A stretch of DNA of 44,631 nucleotides from Lachnospiraceae bacterium (GTDB lineage Bacteria > Bacillota > Clostridia > Lachnospirales > Lachnospiraceae): assembly GCA_022510525.1 (NCBI GenBank), contig JAFLTH010000016.1, positions 1 through 44,631 on the forward strand, given 5' to 3'. Below the pieces are notes generated by a model. It was not told where the DNA came from, made no database searches, and saw only the letters and a program-made list of their open reading frames with translations. The position numbers and the translations under genes are program-made. Of the stretch, positions 36,573 through 44,503 are shown in pieces. Numbering within the stretch: the first letter of the stretch is position 1; each line of letters starts with the position of its first letter.

Positions 36573-37769
36573 TTATAAGACCCTTTTAGCTACAACAACA
36601 AAACGGCCGTCGGTCTCAGAATTGTCACAGGTGGACAAAGTCAACAGTTCATCGCCGTAAACCGCCGTAACTCCCGTATCATAAAGTGATATAGCCGCCA
36701 TTTCCTGCATATTCGAGTTAAATTCCTGTTCGGATGCCGCATCAAAAAACTGATAATATTTGAACACAATTTCGTCTTCGTTATAAATTCTTGAACGGAA
36801 CACATACATAACTTCGTAGGTCCCTTTTTCATATATCGTATCAAATTGAATCCTGGAATGTTCCTTACAGTAACTTTCACTGCTGTACTTATTCAGATTG
36901 CCGAACATCTTGCCGGACTTCATATGGTGTCCGTAGATTATGAGGTTGGTATTTCTTTTCACCACATCGCAGTCGGCATCCAGAAAAAGGCTCCCGTTTT
37001 TATCATATTCCTGATTATAATTATGGTCCAGATAATATTCGTTATTGGAGGTCTGCATAACAGGATAATCAATATTAGTGTCGTCAATCTTAAGCCAGCC
37101 TATCAGCTTCTTGTTTTTGCTGTATAAGGTTTCATACTCTTCCAGCACTGTCAGTTCTACATCTTCTTCATTCGTATAATGTATGGTAACTGTACGCCCT
37201 CCTAAGGACTGATTCCCTTTCAAGTTGGCAAGATCATCATATTCTGACTGATTTTTCTCCGCAAAATAGTAGTAAACGCCATAGTAACCGAAGCAACCCA
37301 CCGCAATAATAGCGCAAAGTGCAATAAGCAGCTTTCTCTTACGCTCATTCTGCTTAAGAACGGCCAGAATTTCTTTTTGCATCTTCTCGTCATAATCTTC
37401 CAGTGAAGCTTTCTTTTTACTTTTTCCGGCATCCTTGCCGTTAATTTTATCAGCTTTCTTGCCGTTGCTTTTTGCGACCTTTTTCTGCTGCGTTTTGGAT
37501 TTGGCCGGCTTTATCTTACTGTCTTTGGTATAGCCCTGCTTCTTATATTTCTCAGCCAGTTCACTGATTTCTTCCTTGAAATCCTTACCAACAAGTGTCT
37601 TAAACTGATACTTGCCGGAGGCCAATTCACCCCATAGAGTAAGAACTTCGCCGGGCTGTTCCATATTCACTTTAGCTTTGATTGCGTCTATCTGTTCCTG
37701 GTCTTTAAGTGCCGCTCTGTAATCCGCCTGTGTGCGGAACTGCCTTCCTGCCACGCTTAAGTCTGCCAT
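36573..37769 (-). CDS. class B sortase with cytoplasmic N-terminal domain
   Basis: 398 residues, longer than the usual 220-270 for class B. The C-terminal catalytic domain (about 200-398) has KKLIGWLKIDDTNIDYPVMQ, YYLDHNYNQEYDKNGSLFLD, NLIIYGHHMKSGKMFGNL (catalytic His), LLTLSTCDN (catalytic Cys) and GRFVVVAKRV (catalytic Arg). A single membrane helix (KLLIALCAIIAVGCFGYYGV) precedes it. Before that are about 150 cytoplasmic residues: a domain (AGRQFRTQADYRAALKDQEQ to KEEISELAEKY) and a Lys/Ser-rich linker. It should anchor the two LRR proteins encoded next. C. difficile SrtB is known to use (S/P)PxTG motifs, which fits SPDTG and TPKTG here. ATG 37769 starts 3 nt after the HIT stop; GGAG is 11 bases upstream. 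Confidence 0.95.
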   Translation of the reverse strand: MADLSVAGRQFRTQADYRAALKDQEQIDAIKAKVNMEQPGEVLTLWGELASGKYQFKTLVGKDFKEEISELAEKYKKQGYTKDSKIKPAKSKTQQKKVAKSNGKKADKINGKDAGKSKKKASLEDYDEKMQKEILAVLKQNERKRKLLIALCAIIAVGCFGYYGVYYYFAEKNQSEYDDLANLKGNQSLGGRTVTIHYTNEEDVELTVLEEYETLYSKNKKLIGWLKIDDTNIDYPVMQTSNNEYYLDHNYNQEYDKNGSLFLDADCDVVKRNTNLIIYGHHMKSGKMFGNLNKYSSESYCKEHSRIQFDTIYEKGTYEVMYVFRSRIYNEDEIVFKYYQFFDAASEQEFNSNMQEMAAISLYDTGVTAVYGDELLTLSTCDNSETDGRFVVVAKRVL

Positions 37770-37771
37770 AC

Positions 37772-38191
37772 TTACAGACACTCCCTTATTTTTCCTATCA
37801 TCTCTTGATATTCTGCATCGCTTAAATACTTTTTATCCGGATTCATCTGGAAAGTCGAACCCCATTCGTCCTGATCCTTATACTTAGGTACAAGATGTAT
37901 ATGTAAATGACAGCCTGTATCGCCGTATGCACCATAATTGAGCTTATCCGGTGAAAAAGCAGCATGTATGGCCTTAGCCGCCCTGTTTACATCTGCAAAA
38001 AAGCGATTTCTCTCCTCATCGCTTATATCTACTATCTCACTTACGTGATCCTTATATGCAACTATGCATCTGCCGGGCTTACTCTGCTCCTTGAATAAAA
38101 TAAGCTGGCTCACATCCAGATCACAGATTTTAATACCAAATTTAGCCAGAAGTTCTCCACCCTGGCAATATCCACAATTGTTGTCTTTCAT
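37772..38191 (-). CDS. HIT family nucleotide-binding protein
   Basis: 139 residues with the histidine triad in CHLHIHLVPKY near residue 98, the family signature of small nucleoside-monophosphate hydrolases. It starts MKDNNCGYCQGGELLAKFG, whose CxxC may bind zinc as in some HIT proteins. AYKDHVSEIVDISDEE and the C-terminal DEWGSTFQMNP follow the usual HIT pattern. The open frame extends to ATG 38206, but ATG 38191 follows GGAGGTAG. It ends two bases before the sortase start, so the two are cotranscribed; I see no functional link between them. Confidence 0.93.
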   Translation of the reverse strand: MKDNNCGYCQGGELLAKFGIKICDLDVSQLILFKEQSKPGRCIVAYKDHVSEIVDISDEERNRFFADVNRAAKAIHAAFSPDKLNYGAYGDTGCHLHIHLVPKYKDQDEWGSTFQMNPDKKYLSDAEYQEMIGKIRECL

Positions 38192-38221
38192 AATATCTAC
38201 CTCCATCTACACATTAGTTTT

Positions 38222-38251
38222 ATTATATTATATCATCATATTCAATACCAA
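38222..38251 (-). promoter_or_regulatory. possible promoter of the HIT-sortase transcript
   Basis: On the minus strand TTGGTA (38251-38246) and TATAAT (38227-38222) are separated by 18 bp, about 30 bp upstream of the HIT start. A second TATAAT lies five bases upstream at a poor spacing. Confidence 0.45.
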
Positions 38252-38263
38252 AAATCGTTCTAT

Positions 38264-38311
38264 CAAGAATTGCATAGCAATTCTTGTAACGCAAGCTACT
38301 AAGCTTGCGTT
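38264..38311. repeat. pair of perfect 10-bp-stem hairpins between manA and the HIT gene
   Basis: CAAGAATTGC with its complement around ATA (38264-38286), then AACGCAAGCT with its complement around ACTA (38288-38311). No T tract follows on the minus strand; on the plus strand TTTATTAT follows the second, but no plus gene ends here. They probably insulate manA from the HIT-sortase unit or mark a mobile repeat. Confidence 0.7.
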
Positions 38312-38356
38312 TATTATATCATATTGACTCTGAATTTAACAAGCAATTATCGGCAG

Positions 38357-39313
38357 CTAGATACAATTACAAGCAGACGCAATCACCTGCAAATCTCCTT
38401 CCAGATGAATGTCGCCATAACCGTAAGGCAGTATGAAATGGTCTCCTTTTTTTATCACAGTTCCGTTTATAGCGCCTTCCCCTCTTGTTACACTCATCAA
38501 CATAAAAGGTTGATCCTGCTCTATGGTGAGAGGCTTGTTAATATCCATCTTCCACACTCTGTAATAGTCACATTCAATCAGAAGATTCATAGTATTTTCA
38601 GGCATATTGCCGGTTTTTTTGATATAGTGTTCCAATGGTTTGGACGGAACGGAAATCACCTCAAGAGCCTTATCCAGATGAAGTTCTCTGGGCTTGCCGT
38701 CAGTCAGACGGTCAAAATCATAAACCCTGTATGTGATGTCACTGTTTTGCTGGATTTCCAGTATCATCAGTCCGCCGCCGAATGTATGTATGGTCCCGGG
38801 TTCAATCTGGATGAAATCATCTTTTTCCACATGGACTTCACGGATAAGTTCCTTCCATTCTCTTTTTTGAACCATGGACCTAAGTTCATCTCTGGTATCA
38901 GCATTATGTCCCACAACCAGAGTTGAGTCTTCTCTTCCATCCAGAATATACCAGCATTCCATCTTGCCAAAAGAACCGTTCTCATGCGCTTTGGCATAGG
39001 CGTCATTCGGATGAACCTGTATACTGGAATACCCCTCCGCATTAATAAGCTTAACCAACAGGGGGAAACGATCCAGACCGGTATTACCAAACAGCCCGGG
39101 TTCTTTTTCCCATAGCGTTGAAAGCTTGCAACCGTCAAATTTTCCTCCCTTGATGGTGCAATCGCCGTTTGGATGCGCGCTGACCGCCCAGCATTCCCCT
39201 GTATCATTGCCGGGAATCTCATACGGCCAGTCTTTTCCCAGTCTCTCACCACCCCACAGCATCTGTTTAAAAACCGGATTTATGAATAAAATTGACTGTT
39301 CTGGAGAATTCAT
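38357..39313 (-). CDS. manA: mannose-6-phosphate isomerase, class I
   Basis: 318 residues, the short Firmicutes form. It interconverts mannose 6-phosphate and fructose 6-phosphate using Zn2+. Cupin-fold motifs are NPVFKQMLWGGERLG, the zinc ligands in SIQVHPNDAYAK and GKMECWYILD, EPGTIHTFGGGLMILEIQQN, and a C-terminal cupin HFILPYGYGDIHLEGD. Frame start at ATG 39340 has no RBS; ATG 39313 is preceded by AGGAGG at a rather long spacing. It appears to be a single-gene transcript between a predicted promoter and a double hairpin. Confidence 0.94.
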   Translation of the reverse strand: MNSPEQSILFINPVFKQMLWGGERLGKDWPYEIPGNDTGECWAVSAHPNGDCTIKGGKFDGCKLSTLWEKEPGLFGNTGLDRFPLLVKLINAEGYSSIQVHPNDAYAKAHENGSFGKMECWYILDGREDSTLVVGHNADTRDELRSMVQKREWKELIREVHVEKDDFIQIEPGTIHTFGGGLMILEIQQNSDITYRVYDFDRLTDGKPRELHLDKALEVISVPSKPLEHYIKKTGNMPENTMNLLIECDYYRVWKMDINKPLTIEQDQPFMLMSVTRGEGAINGTVIKKGDHFILPYGYGDIHLEGDLQVIASACNCI

Positions 39314-39344
39314 TATTTTCCATTTCCTCCTGATGCTCATTCAT

Positions 39345-39356
39345 TGCATTAATGCA
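39345..39356. promoter_or_regulatory. 12-bp palindrome at the manA transcription start, possible operator
   Basis: TGCATTAATGCA is a perfect palindrome four bases downstream of the predicted -10. Its position would suit a repressor site. The binding protein is unknown. Confidence 0.45.
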
Positions 39357-39359
39357 CTT

Positions 39360-39388
39360 ATTGTACTATCTATTTGATAAAATAACAA
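39360..39388 (-). promoter_or_regulatory. predicted manA promoter
   Basis: On the minus strand TTGTTA (39388-39383) and TACAAT (39365-39360) are separated by 17 bp, about 45 bp upstream of the chosen start. Confidence 0.5.
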
Positions 39389-39435
39389 TCTTTAATTCTA
39401 TATTCATATATTATTTAAAATAACAGTTGTTATTA

Positions 39436-40863
39436 TTAATTCTTCGATTCCGGCAGACGCAGGCGCAAAAAGCGCTTGGCCACCTGCCTTAAATTAAAAG
39501 GAAAGATAGGATATACATAGCTTCTACCGGACAAAGTTTTATTAAATACAATTGAAAATATCAAAATCAAAATTGCCGCCACATATCCGTAAACTCCAAA
39601 AATCGCAGTCAGGATAAGGTTTATAATACGCATAAATTTAAGTGCGTATCCAAGCTCATAACTCTGCTGAGTATAATTGGCAATCGCAACAAACGCCATA
39701 TATAACATTACTTCACTATTGAACCATCCGCTGTTTACCGAAAACTCACCAAGCACAAGCGCTGCCATTACACTAAGCGGTGTACTGAGCATATTAGGAG
39801 TATTGATTGCCGCAAGTTTAAGACCGTCAATAGCCAGCTCAAGCAACAAAAACTGCATTATAAGCGGTATGTTGCAGGGTTCCTTGAGCATAATAAATTG
39901 GAAGGATTCAGGTATCCATTCCGGTCTCTGCATAAGAAGCAGGTAGGTCGGAGTAAGCAGATAGGTCATAATTCCTATCAAAAGCCTTGACAGTCTGAGA
40001 TAGGTTCCGGTAACCGGAGGAAAATAATAATCGTCCGCTTCTTCCAGAATATCAAAGATGGAAGTCGGTACTATCATTGCCGAAGGCGAATTGTCCACCA
40101 GAATTATTACATCACCTTCAAGTATCTGCGCCGCCGCGGTATCAGGTCTTTCCGTATATTTAAACTTGGGAAAAGGGTTGAACCAGCTCCTCTGATAAAG
40201 GCATTCCGCAAGACTTTCCTGATTCATAGTCAGTGCGTCCACCTTTATCTCGGATATCCTCTTTTTTATTTTATTTAAAAATTCATGATCCACCCTGTTA
40301 TCCATATAGCAGAGCACAATGTCGGTTCTGGAGCTTTTACCGGCATTCATCATTTCCATCCTAAGCTCCGTACTTCTGATTCTCCGTCTTATAAGAGCGG
40401 TGTTAAATACAACGGTTTCAACGAAACCATCTTTAGAACCTCTTAAGGTCTTATCCTTTTCAGGCTCCGATACTCCTCTGGCCGGATAAGTTCTTGAATC
40501 AACCAAGACACAACGGTCATATCCCTCTATAAAAAGAGCAAAAACTCCGGACAGGATGTTATAAAAAATATCATCCCATTTGTCCTTTAAATCAATCTCG
40601 ACATACGGCGCACTTTTTTTGACCATTTCATGCGCGTTCTCCGGCATTTCTTCCGGCTTTATATCTATAAAGTACTGCAAAAGTTTCTGCATAAGTTCAT
40701 CTTTACAGAAACCGTCAATAAAGTATATGCAGGCCTGTCTGCCTCCAACTTCTATTACCCTGTATACAACATCAAAATTAGTGTCAGGTTTGAGGCGTTC
40801 CGATAGATAACGCATGTTATCTTGCAATGAAGTGGAGATTATATTATTATTATCGCTTTGCAC
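39436..40863 (-). CDS. SpoVAF/GerA-type spore germination protein
   Basis: 475 residues of the GerA/SpoVAF family: a soluble N-terminal half with LVDSRTYPARGVSEPEKDKTLRGS-type signature (ARGVSEPEKD, RGSKDGFVE), IRRRIRST and the conserved EGDVIILVDNSPSAMIVP, then about four to five membrane helices (about 290-450) and a basic C-terminus. KDGFVETVVFNTALIRRRI is the family hallmark. The length and lack of a large N-terminal extension fit SpoVAF better than a GerAA receptor subunit. In Bacillus SpoVAF is encoded in the spoVA operon and supports spore germination; here no spoVA or ger partner is adjacent. GTG 40863 follows AAGGAG at nine bases; ATG 40887 has no RBS. Confidence 0.88.
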   Translation of the reverse strand: MQSDNNNIISTSLQDNMRYLSERLKPDTNFDVVYRVIEVGGRQACIYFIDGFCKDELMQKLLQYFIDIKPEEMPENAHEMVKKSAPYVEIDLKDKWDDIFYNILSGVFALFIEGYDRCVLVDSRTYPARGVSEPEKDKTLRGSKDGFVETVVFNTALIRRRIRSTELRMEMMNAGKSSRTDIVLCYMDNRVDHEFLNKIKKRISEIKVDALTMNQESLAECLYQRSWFNPFPKFKYTERPDTAAAQILEGDVIILVDNSPSAMIVPTSIFDILEEADDYYFPPVTGTYLRLSRLLIGIMTYLLTPTYLLLMQRPEWIPESFQFIMLKEPCNIPLIMQFLLLELAIDGLKLAAINTPNMLSTPLSVMAALVLGEFSVNSGWFNSEVMLYMAFVAIANYTQQSYELGYALKFMRIINLILTAIFGVYGYVAAILILIFSIVFNKTLSGRSYVYPIFPFNLRQVAKRFLRLRLPESKN

Positions 40864-40991
40864 AGATAAAAACTCCTTCCGAAACATTTTTTCTTATTAT
40901 GTACGTGAAGAAGTTTTTTATTCTTTGTTATGAGCATTTAAATTTCTAATCATTGCATATGTTATCATATTTATTAAATCACTAGCGTTAT

Positions 40992-41426
40992 TTATTGTTT
41001 GCCGGTGCTTCCATGCCCTCCCCTATCTTCGTTATTGAGATGCTCCACCTCATCAAAGATAAGCTTAGGCTGATTTTCCATAATACGGAACTGGCAGATT
41101 CTGTCATTAATATGTATCTGTGTGTCGCGCAGGGCATATACCGGCATAAACCACTGGTCGTTATCACCGCAATATGAACAGTCGATAACTCCCTGATGAT
41201 TGGTCTGGATAATGCCGAAGTTTTTAAAAGTGGAGCTTCTGGGTACAACATGGGCTTCATAACCTTCCGGCAATTCCATGGCAACTCCCAGAGGAATCAG
41301 CTTAAATTCGCCTTTTTTTAAAGAAACCTCTTCTGCGGCGTGCAGGTCTATCCAGTCGGATTTGCCATCTATATAGGTAAGTTTGTCTATTTTATCCGTA
41401 AAATATTTTATCTTGATGGTTTTCAT
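40992..41426 (-). CDS. dut: dUTP diphosphatase (trimeric dUTPase)
   Basis: 144 residues, typical for the trimeric family. It hydrolyses dUTP to dUMP, keeping uracil out of DNA and feeding dTMP synthesis. The five motifs are visible: the Asp in [44 protein letters not shown], and the C-terminal Gly-rich RGGHGSTGK, so the enzyme appears complete. ATG 41426 follows GAGGAA. It is about 75 bp downstream of nrdG with no GC-rich terminator between them, so it may be transcribed with the ribonucleotide reductase genes. Confidence 0.94.
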   Translation of the reverse strand: MKTIKIKYFTDKIDKLTYIDGKSDWIDLHAAEEVSLKKGEFKLIPLGVAMELPEGYEAHVVPRSSTFKNFGIIQTNHQGVIDCSYCGDNDQWFMPVYALRDTQIHINDRICQFRIMENQPKLIFDEVEHLNNEDRGGHGSTGKQ

Positions 41427-41501
41427 ATTAATTCCTCATTCTTAATTAATAACAACTGTTGTGTAACATAAGTTAAGTTATGTAATTATCTCTAACAAGT
41501 G

Positions 41502-42002
41502 TTATACAGCATATAAAACCGGCACCGACGCATCATCCTGCTTCAGACTCGCCTGCACATCAATAACACGCTGATTGGCACTGCCTTTCCAGTGGAGTGT
41601 AGCATCTTTTTCTTCCTCAACAAACTCGCCGTCCACCAGCACATCAATATACTGCATTATGCCATCAGTCATAATATTCTCCCACAGTTCACCCGTATAA
41701 AGCCAGATAGTCTTATCGGGATAAGCTTCCCTGACCCGAGCTGCAAAAGTCCTCACATCCGGACGATTTACGGAATGCATGGGGTCTCCTCCCGAAAAGG
41801 TAAGTCCCGATATATACGGTTTATCAAGCTGTTCAAATATTTCATCTCTGGCAGCTTCGTCAAACAAAAGCCCGCCGTCCGGATCCCAGGTCACCGGATT
41901 ATGACAGCCCTTGCAGCAATGGGAGCAGCCCGCCACCCAAAGGACAACCCTCAGTCCGTCCCCGTTTAACATATCAGCCTTTGTTATATTATGATATCTC
42001 AT
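41502..42002 (-). CDS. nrdG: anaerobic ribonucleotide reductase activating protein (radical SAM)
   Basis: About 166 residues. It generates the glycyl radical in NrdD using SAM and a 4Fe-4S cluster. The cluster motif CxxxCxxC is in GCSHCCKGCHNPVTW (an additional Cys lies between the first two), then GLTFSGGDPMHS and IWLYTGELWE, standard for NrdG. The start is not certain: ATG 42002 (MRYHNITKADM) matches the family beginning and follows AGAGGATATTGGGG, while ATG 42035 and ATG 42026 are in frame but lack a good RBS. It lies after nrdD, separated by a double-hairpin element. Confidence 0.93.
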   Translation of the reverse strand: MRYHNITKADMLNGDGLRVVLWVAGCSHCCKGCHNPVTWDPDGGLLFDEAARDEIFEQLDKPYISGLTFSGGDPMHSVNRPDVRTFAARVREAYPDKTIWLYTGELWENIMTDGIMQYIDVLVDGEFVEEEKDATLHWKGSANQRVIDVQASLKQDDASVPVLYAV

Positions 42003-42044
42003 CTCCCCAATATCCTCTCTACACATTCCAAACATCTACAGCCT

Positions 42045-42095
42045 GCGAGTTTGTACTGCAAGTACAAACTTGCGGTCAAAAATTCATTTTCGACC
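42045..42095. repeat. double-hairpin intergenic element, copy B
   Basis: The first inverted repeat (42045-42073) has 12-bp arms starting GCGAGTTTGTAC around TGCAA; the second (42074-42095) pairs GGTC...AAAAT with ATTTT...GACC (one mismatch). It begins two bases after the nrdD stop on the minus strand. Loop, arms and order match copy A at 14592-14648. Confidence 0.78.
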
Positions 42096-42096
42096 T

Positions 42097-44286
42097 TTAC
42101 ATACTTTTCCTTTCGGCAATCTCTGCCATCTTTGCATCGCTGAGTCTGGTATCTCCATGTACACGCGAATAAGCCAGATAGCCGTTCATTCTGTCTATCT
42201 TGGTCAGATTGCGGCTGCCGCATACAGGACACACATCCATCTCAAGCTCCTGGTGTCCACAGTCATCACAATAGGCAAGCGACAGATTTACTCCCTCATA
42301 GAAGCCCATATCCATAGCACGCCTTATCAAGGTCTTGATGGCTCCGATATTATAATCAATAGGGTATTTTACATACTGTATCTTTCCTCCGTTTGCCATC
42401 TCCCAGAAGCGGTATTCCAGATCCTGCTTCTCAATAGGCGTTATATCTTCGGTAACATGGCAGTGGAAACTGTTGGAAACGTATTCCCTGTCGGACACAC
42501 CCTCTACAATGCCGTATTTTGCCCGGAACTGTTTAACCTGAAGACCGCAGAGATTCTCGGCCGGCGTTCCGTATATCGCGTAAAGATGTCCGTCCTCTTC
42601 CTTGAATTCATTGATTTTATTATTTATATGCTCCAATACTTCAAGTGCAAACTGACCGTCTTCAACCAGTGACTTGCCGTTGTATAGCTCTTGAAGCTCA
42701 TTAAATGCGGTAATTCCAAAGCTTGCCGTCGCAGTCTTTAAAATAGGTTTGATCTTATCATGAAGCTGCAGCTTTCCGCCAAGGAACCCGCCTTCGCAGT
42801 AAGCCAGTGGATTAGTTGACGCCCTCATTTCGCCTAAATAAGCATACGTACGTATATGAAGCTGTCTTATCAGATTCAGATAATAATCCAGCACCTCATA
42901 GAAATCTCTGTTCTCCTGACGTGACTTGGCCAGAATCATAGGCAGATGCAGCGAAACCACACCAATATTGAATCTTCCCACAAAAATCGGTGAATCATTA
43001 TCATCCTCAGGATGCATACCGCCTCTTTCATACCAGGGTGATAAAAATGCCCTGCACCCCATAGGTGAGATAACCTTGCCATACTGCTTATACATACTTG
43101 CTATATAGCCTTTTCCGGTAAGACTTAACCAGTCAGGATACATAGTCTTGGCCGAACACTGCACTCCGGCCTCAAAAACGTCCTCCAACGCTTTACCCGG
43201 CCCGTGTAGATTTTCATCATAAAGAAATACAATCTTAGGGAAAAGCACAGGTTTCTTGCATTCTTTCTTGCCCTGACCTTTCCGGCGTACATTTAACATA
43301 ATAATTGTTGCCATCTTGGCAAATCTTCCGGTTCCGATACCGGCAGTCACCGTAATGAACGGATAGTCACCACGGCTGCTTGCCACAGTATTAAATTTAT
43401 ATTCCCAACCCTGAAAGCCCTGTTCAAATTCCCTTTCCACATCGGCAAGCGCTTCTTTTTCGGCTGTCTCTTTATTAACTCCAAGATGGGCATACTTTTT
43501 CAGACTTTTCTTATAGGTTTTCTCTGCATAAGGCTCCAGAATCTTGTCCACTTCAGGCACCGTGAAACCACCGTACTGCTGGCTTGCCGCACTAAGCACA
43601 ATATCACCTATAACGTCAAAAGCAACATCCAGCGTCTTAGGTTCATTGTACCAGATATTGCCCATTTCAAAGCCGCCATGCAAAACCTCTGCCACATTGA
43701 AAAGGCAACAGTTCATAGTATCTCTTCTGGCCGACATATCGTGAACATAGAGATAACCGTCTCGACAGGCCTGTATTTCCTCTGTAGTCATAAAAAACTT
43801 CTGATACAATTCCTTATTAAACTGGTTGAAAATAAGACTTCTCTTGGTAGATACAAGGGCGCTGTCCGTATTAGCGTTCTCCTTGTCACCAATGTACATA
43901 ATGGACTGGCTTTTCTTATAAACATCATCCATCATCCTGACGAAATCCTGCTTATAATTACGATAATCACGATAACTCTTCGCCACAATAGGCTTGACAT
44001 CTTCAAGTGCACTCTCCACTACGTTGTGCATAACCTGAATCGGGATCTGATCTTCATCCATCTCATTCACCCTGTCTACCACGGTCTGGCAGATATGCCT
44101 TTTTTCCTCTTCGGTAAATTTAGTCAGGGCGCGGTATGCGCTTTTGCCAACGGCGTCAATAACCTTCTGGACATTAAAAGCCTCCAGACTGCCGTCCTTT
44201 TTGATAACTTTGACATTTTTGGCAGGCTTATACTCCTTGCCATAGTTTTCATCCGTTTCACTTACTGCTTCTAATAGAACACTCAT
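42097..44286 (-). CDS. nrdD: anaerobic (class III) ribonucleoside-triphosphate reductase
   Basis: 729 residues. It reduces ribonucleoside triphosphates to dNTPs without oxygen, using a glycyl radical. The N-terminal ATP-cone (about 22-115) has VKVIKKDGSLEAFNVQKVI and HICQTVVDRV and gives allosteric control. The catalytic domain has YVHDMSARRDTMNCCLFN, SQQYGGFTVPEVD, PFITVTAGIGT, GCRAFLSPWYERGG and GRFNIGVVSLHLP. The C-terminus has a four-Cys zinc site (CDDCGHQ, CPVCGS) followed by the glycyl-radical loop RMNGYLAYSRVHG. ATG 44286 follows AAGGGG. Its activase nrdG is downstream, and its promoter carries NrdR-type boxes. Confidence 0.97.
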   Translation of the reverse strand: MSVLLEAVSETDENYGKEYKPAKNVKVIKKDGSLEAFNVQKVIDAVGKSAYRALTKFTEEEKRHICQTVVDRVNEMDEDQIPIQVMHNVVESALEDVKPIVAKSYRDYRNYKQDFVRMMDDVYKKSQSIMYIGDKENANTDSALVSTKRSLIFNQFNKELYQKFFMTTEEIQACRDGYLYVHDMSARRDTMNCCLFNVAEVLHGGFEMGNIWYNEPKTLDVAFDVIGDIVLSAASQQYGGFTVPEVDKILEPYAEKTYKKSLKKYAHLGVNKETAEKEALADVEREFEQGFQGWEYKFNTVASSRGDYPFITVTAGIGTGRFAKMATIIMLNVRRKGQGKKECKKPVLFPKIVFLYDENLHGPGKALEDVFEAGVQCSAKTMYPDWLSLTGKGYIASMYKQYGKVISPMGCRAFLSPWYERGGMHPEDDNDSPIFVGRFNIGVVSLHLPMILAKSRQENRDFYEVLDYYLNLIRQLHIRTYAYLGEMRASTNPLAYCEGGFLGGKLQLHDKIKPILKTATASFGITAFNELQELYNGKSLVEDGQFALEVLEHINNKINEFKEEDGHLYAIYGTPAENLCGLQVKQFRAKYGIVEGVSDREYVSNSFHCHVTEDITPIEKQDLEYRFWEMANGGKIQYVKYPIDYNIGAIKTLIRRAMDMGFYEGVNLSLAYCDDCGHQELEMDVCPVCGSRNLTKIDRMNGYLAYSRVHGDTRLSDAKMAEIAERKSM

Positions 44287-44419
44287 ATACTTCTACCCCT
44301 TACTCACAATTAAATAACCAGTGCTATGATAACATCTGTTCTTTATTGTTCAATAAATAATATTATCAATAAAAAACCATAAAAACTTCTGATTATTCAA
44401 CCTTTATCTTTACCAACGC

Positions 44420-44465
44420 ATACAAAATATTGTTTTTGTTTACATAATATCACTATATTTTGTGG
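44420..44465 (-). promoter_or_regulatory. two NrdR-type boxes in the nrdD promoter
   Basis: Box 1 at 44450-44465 contains CACTATATTTTGTG (14 of 16 positions of the NrdR consensus ACACwATATATwGTGT); box 2 at 44420-44435 contains ATACAAAATATTGTTT (13 of 16). Their starts are 30 bp apart, about three helical turns, as is usual for paired NrdR sites. They lie just downstream of the -10. Confidence 0.8.
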
Positions 44466-44474
44466 TTTGAGAAT

Positions 44475-44503
44475 AGTATATGACAATACTTGGGATGTGT
44501 CAA
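44475..44503 (-). promoter_or_regulatory. predicted nrdD promoter
   Basis: On the minus strand a perfect TTGACA (44503-44498) and TATACT (44480-44475) are separated by 17 bp. Transcription would begin near 44468, inside or next to the first NrdR box. Confidence 0.8.

Noticed and set aside
38767-39252. A 161-codon minus-strand frame inside manA
   Set aside because: It is a different frame of manA, which carries all conserved zinc and cupin motifs.
43486-44274. A 262-codon plus-strand open frame opposite nrdD
   Set aside because: It is antisense to a fully motif-supported nrdD, has no RBS or family match, and its composition (Ile/His/Leu-rich) is that of a reverse-frame shadow.
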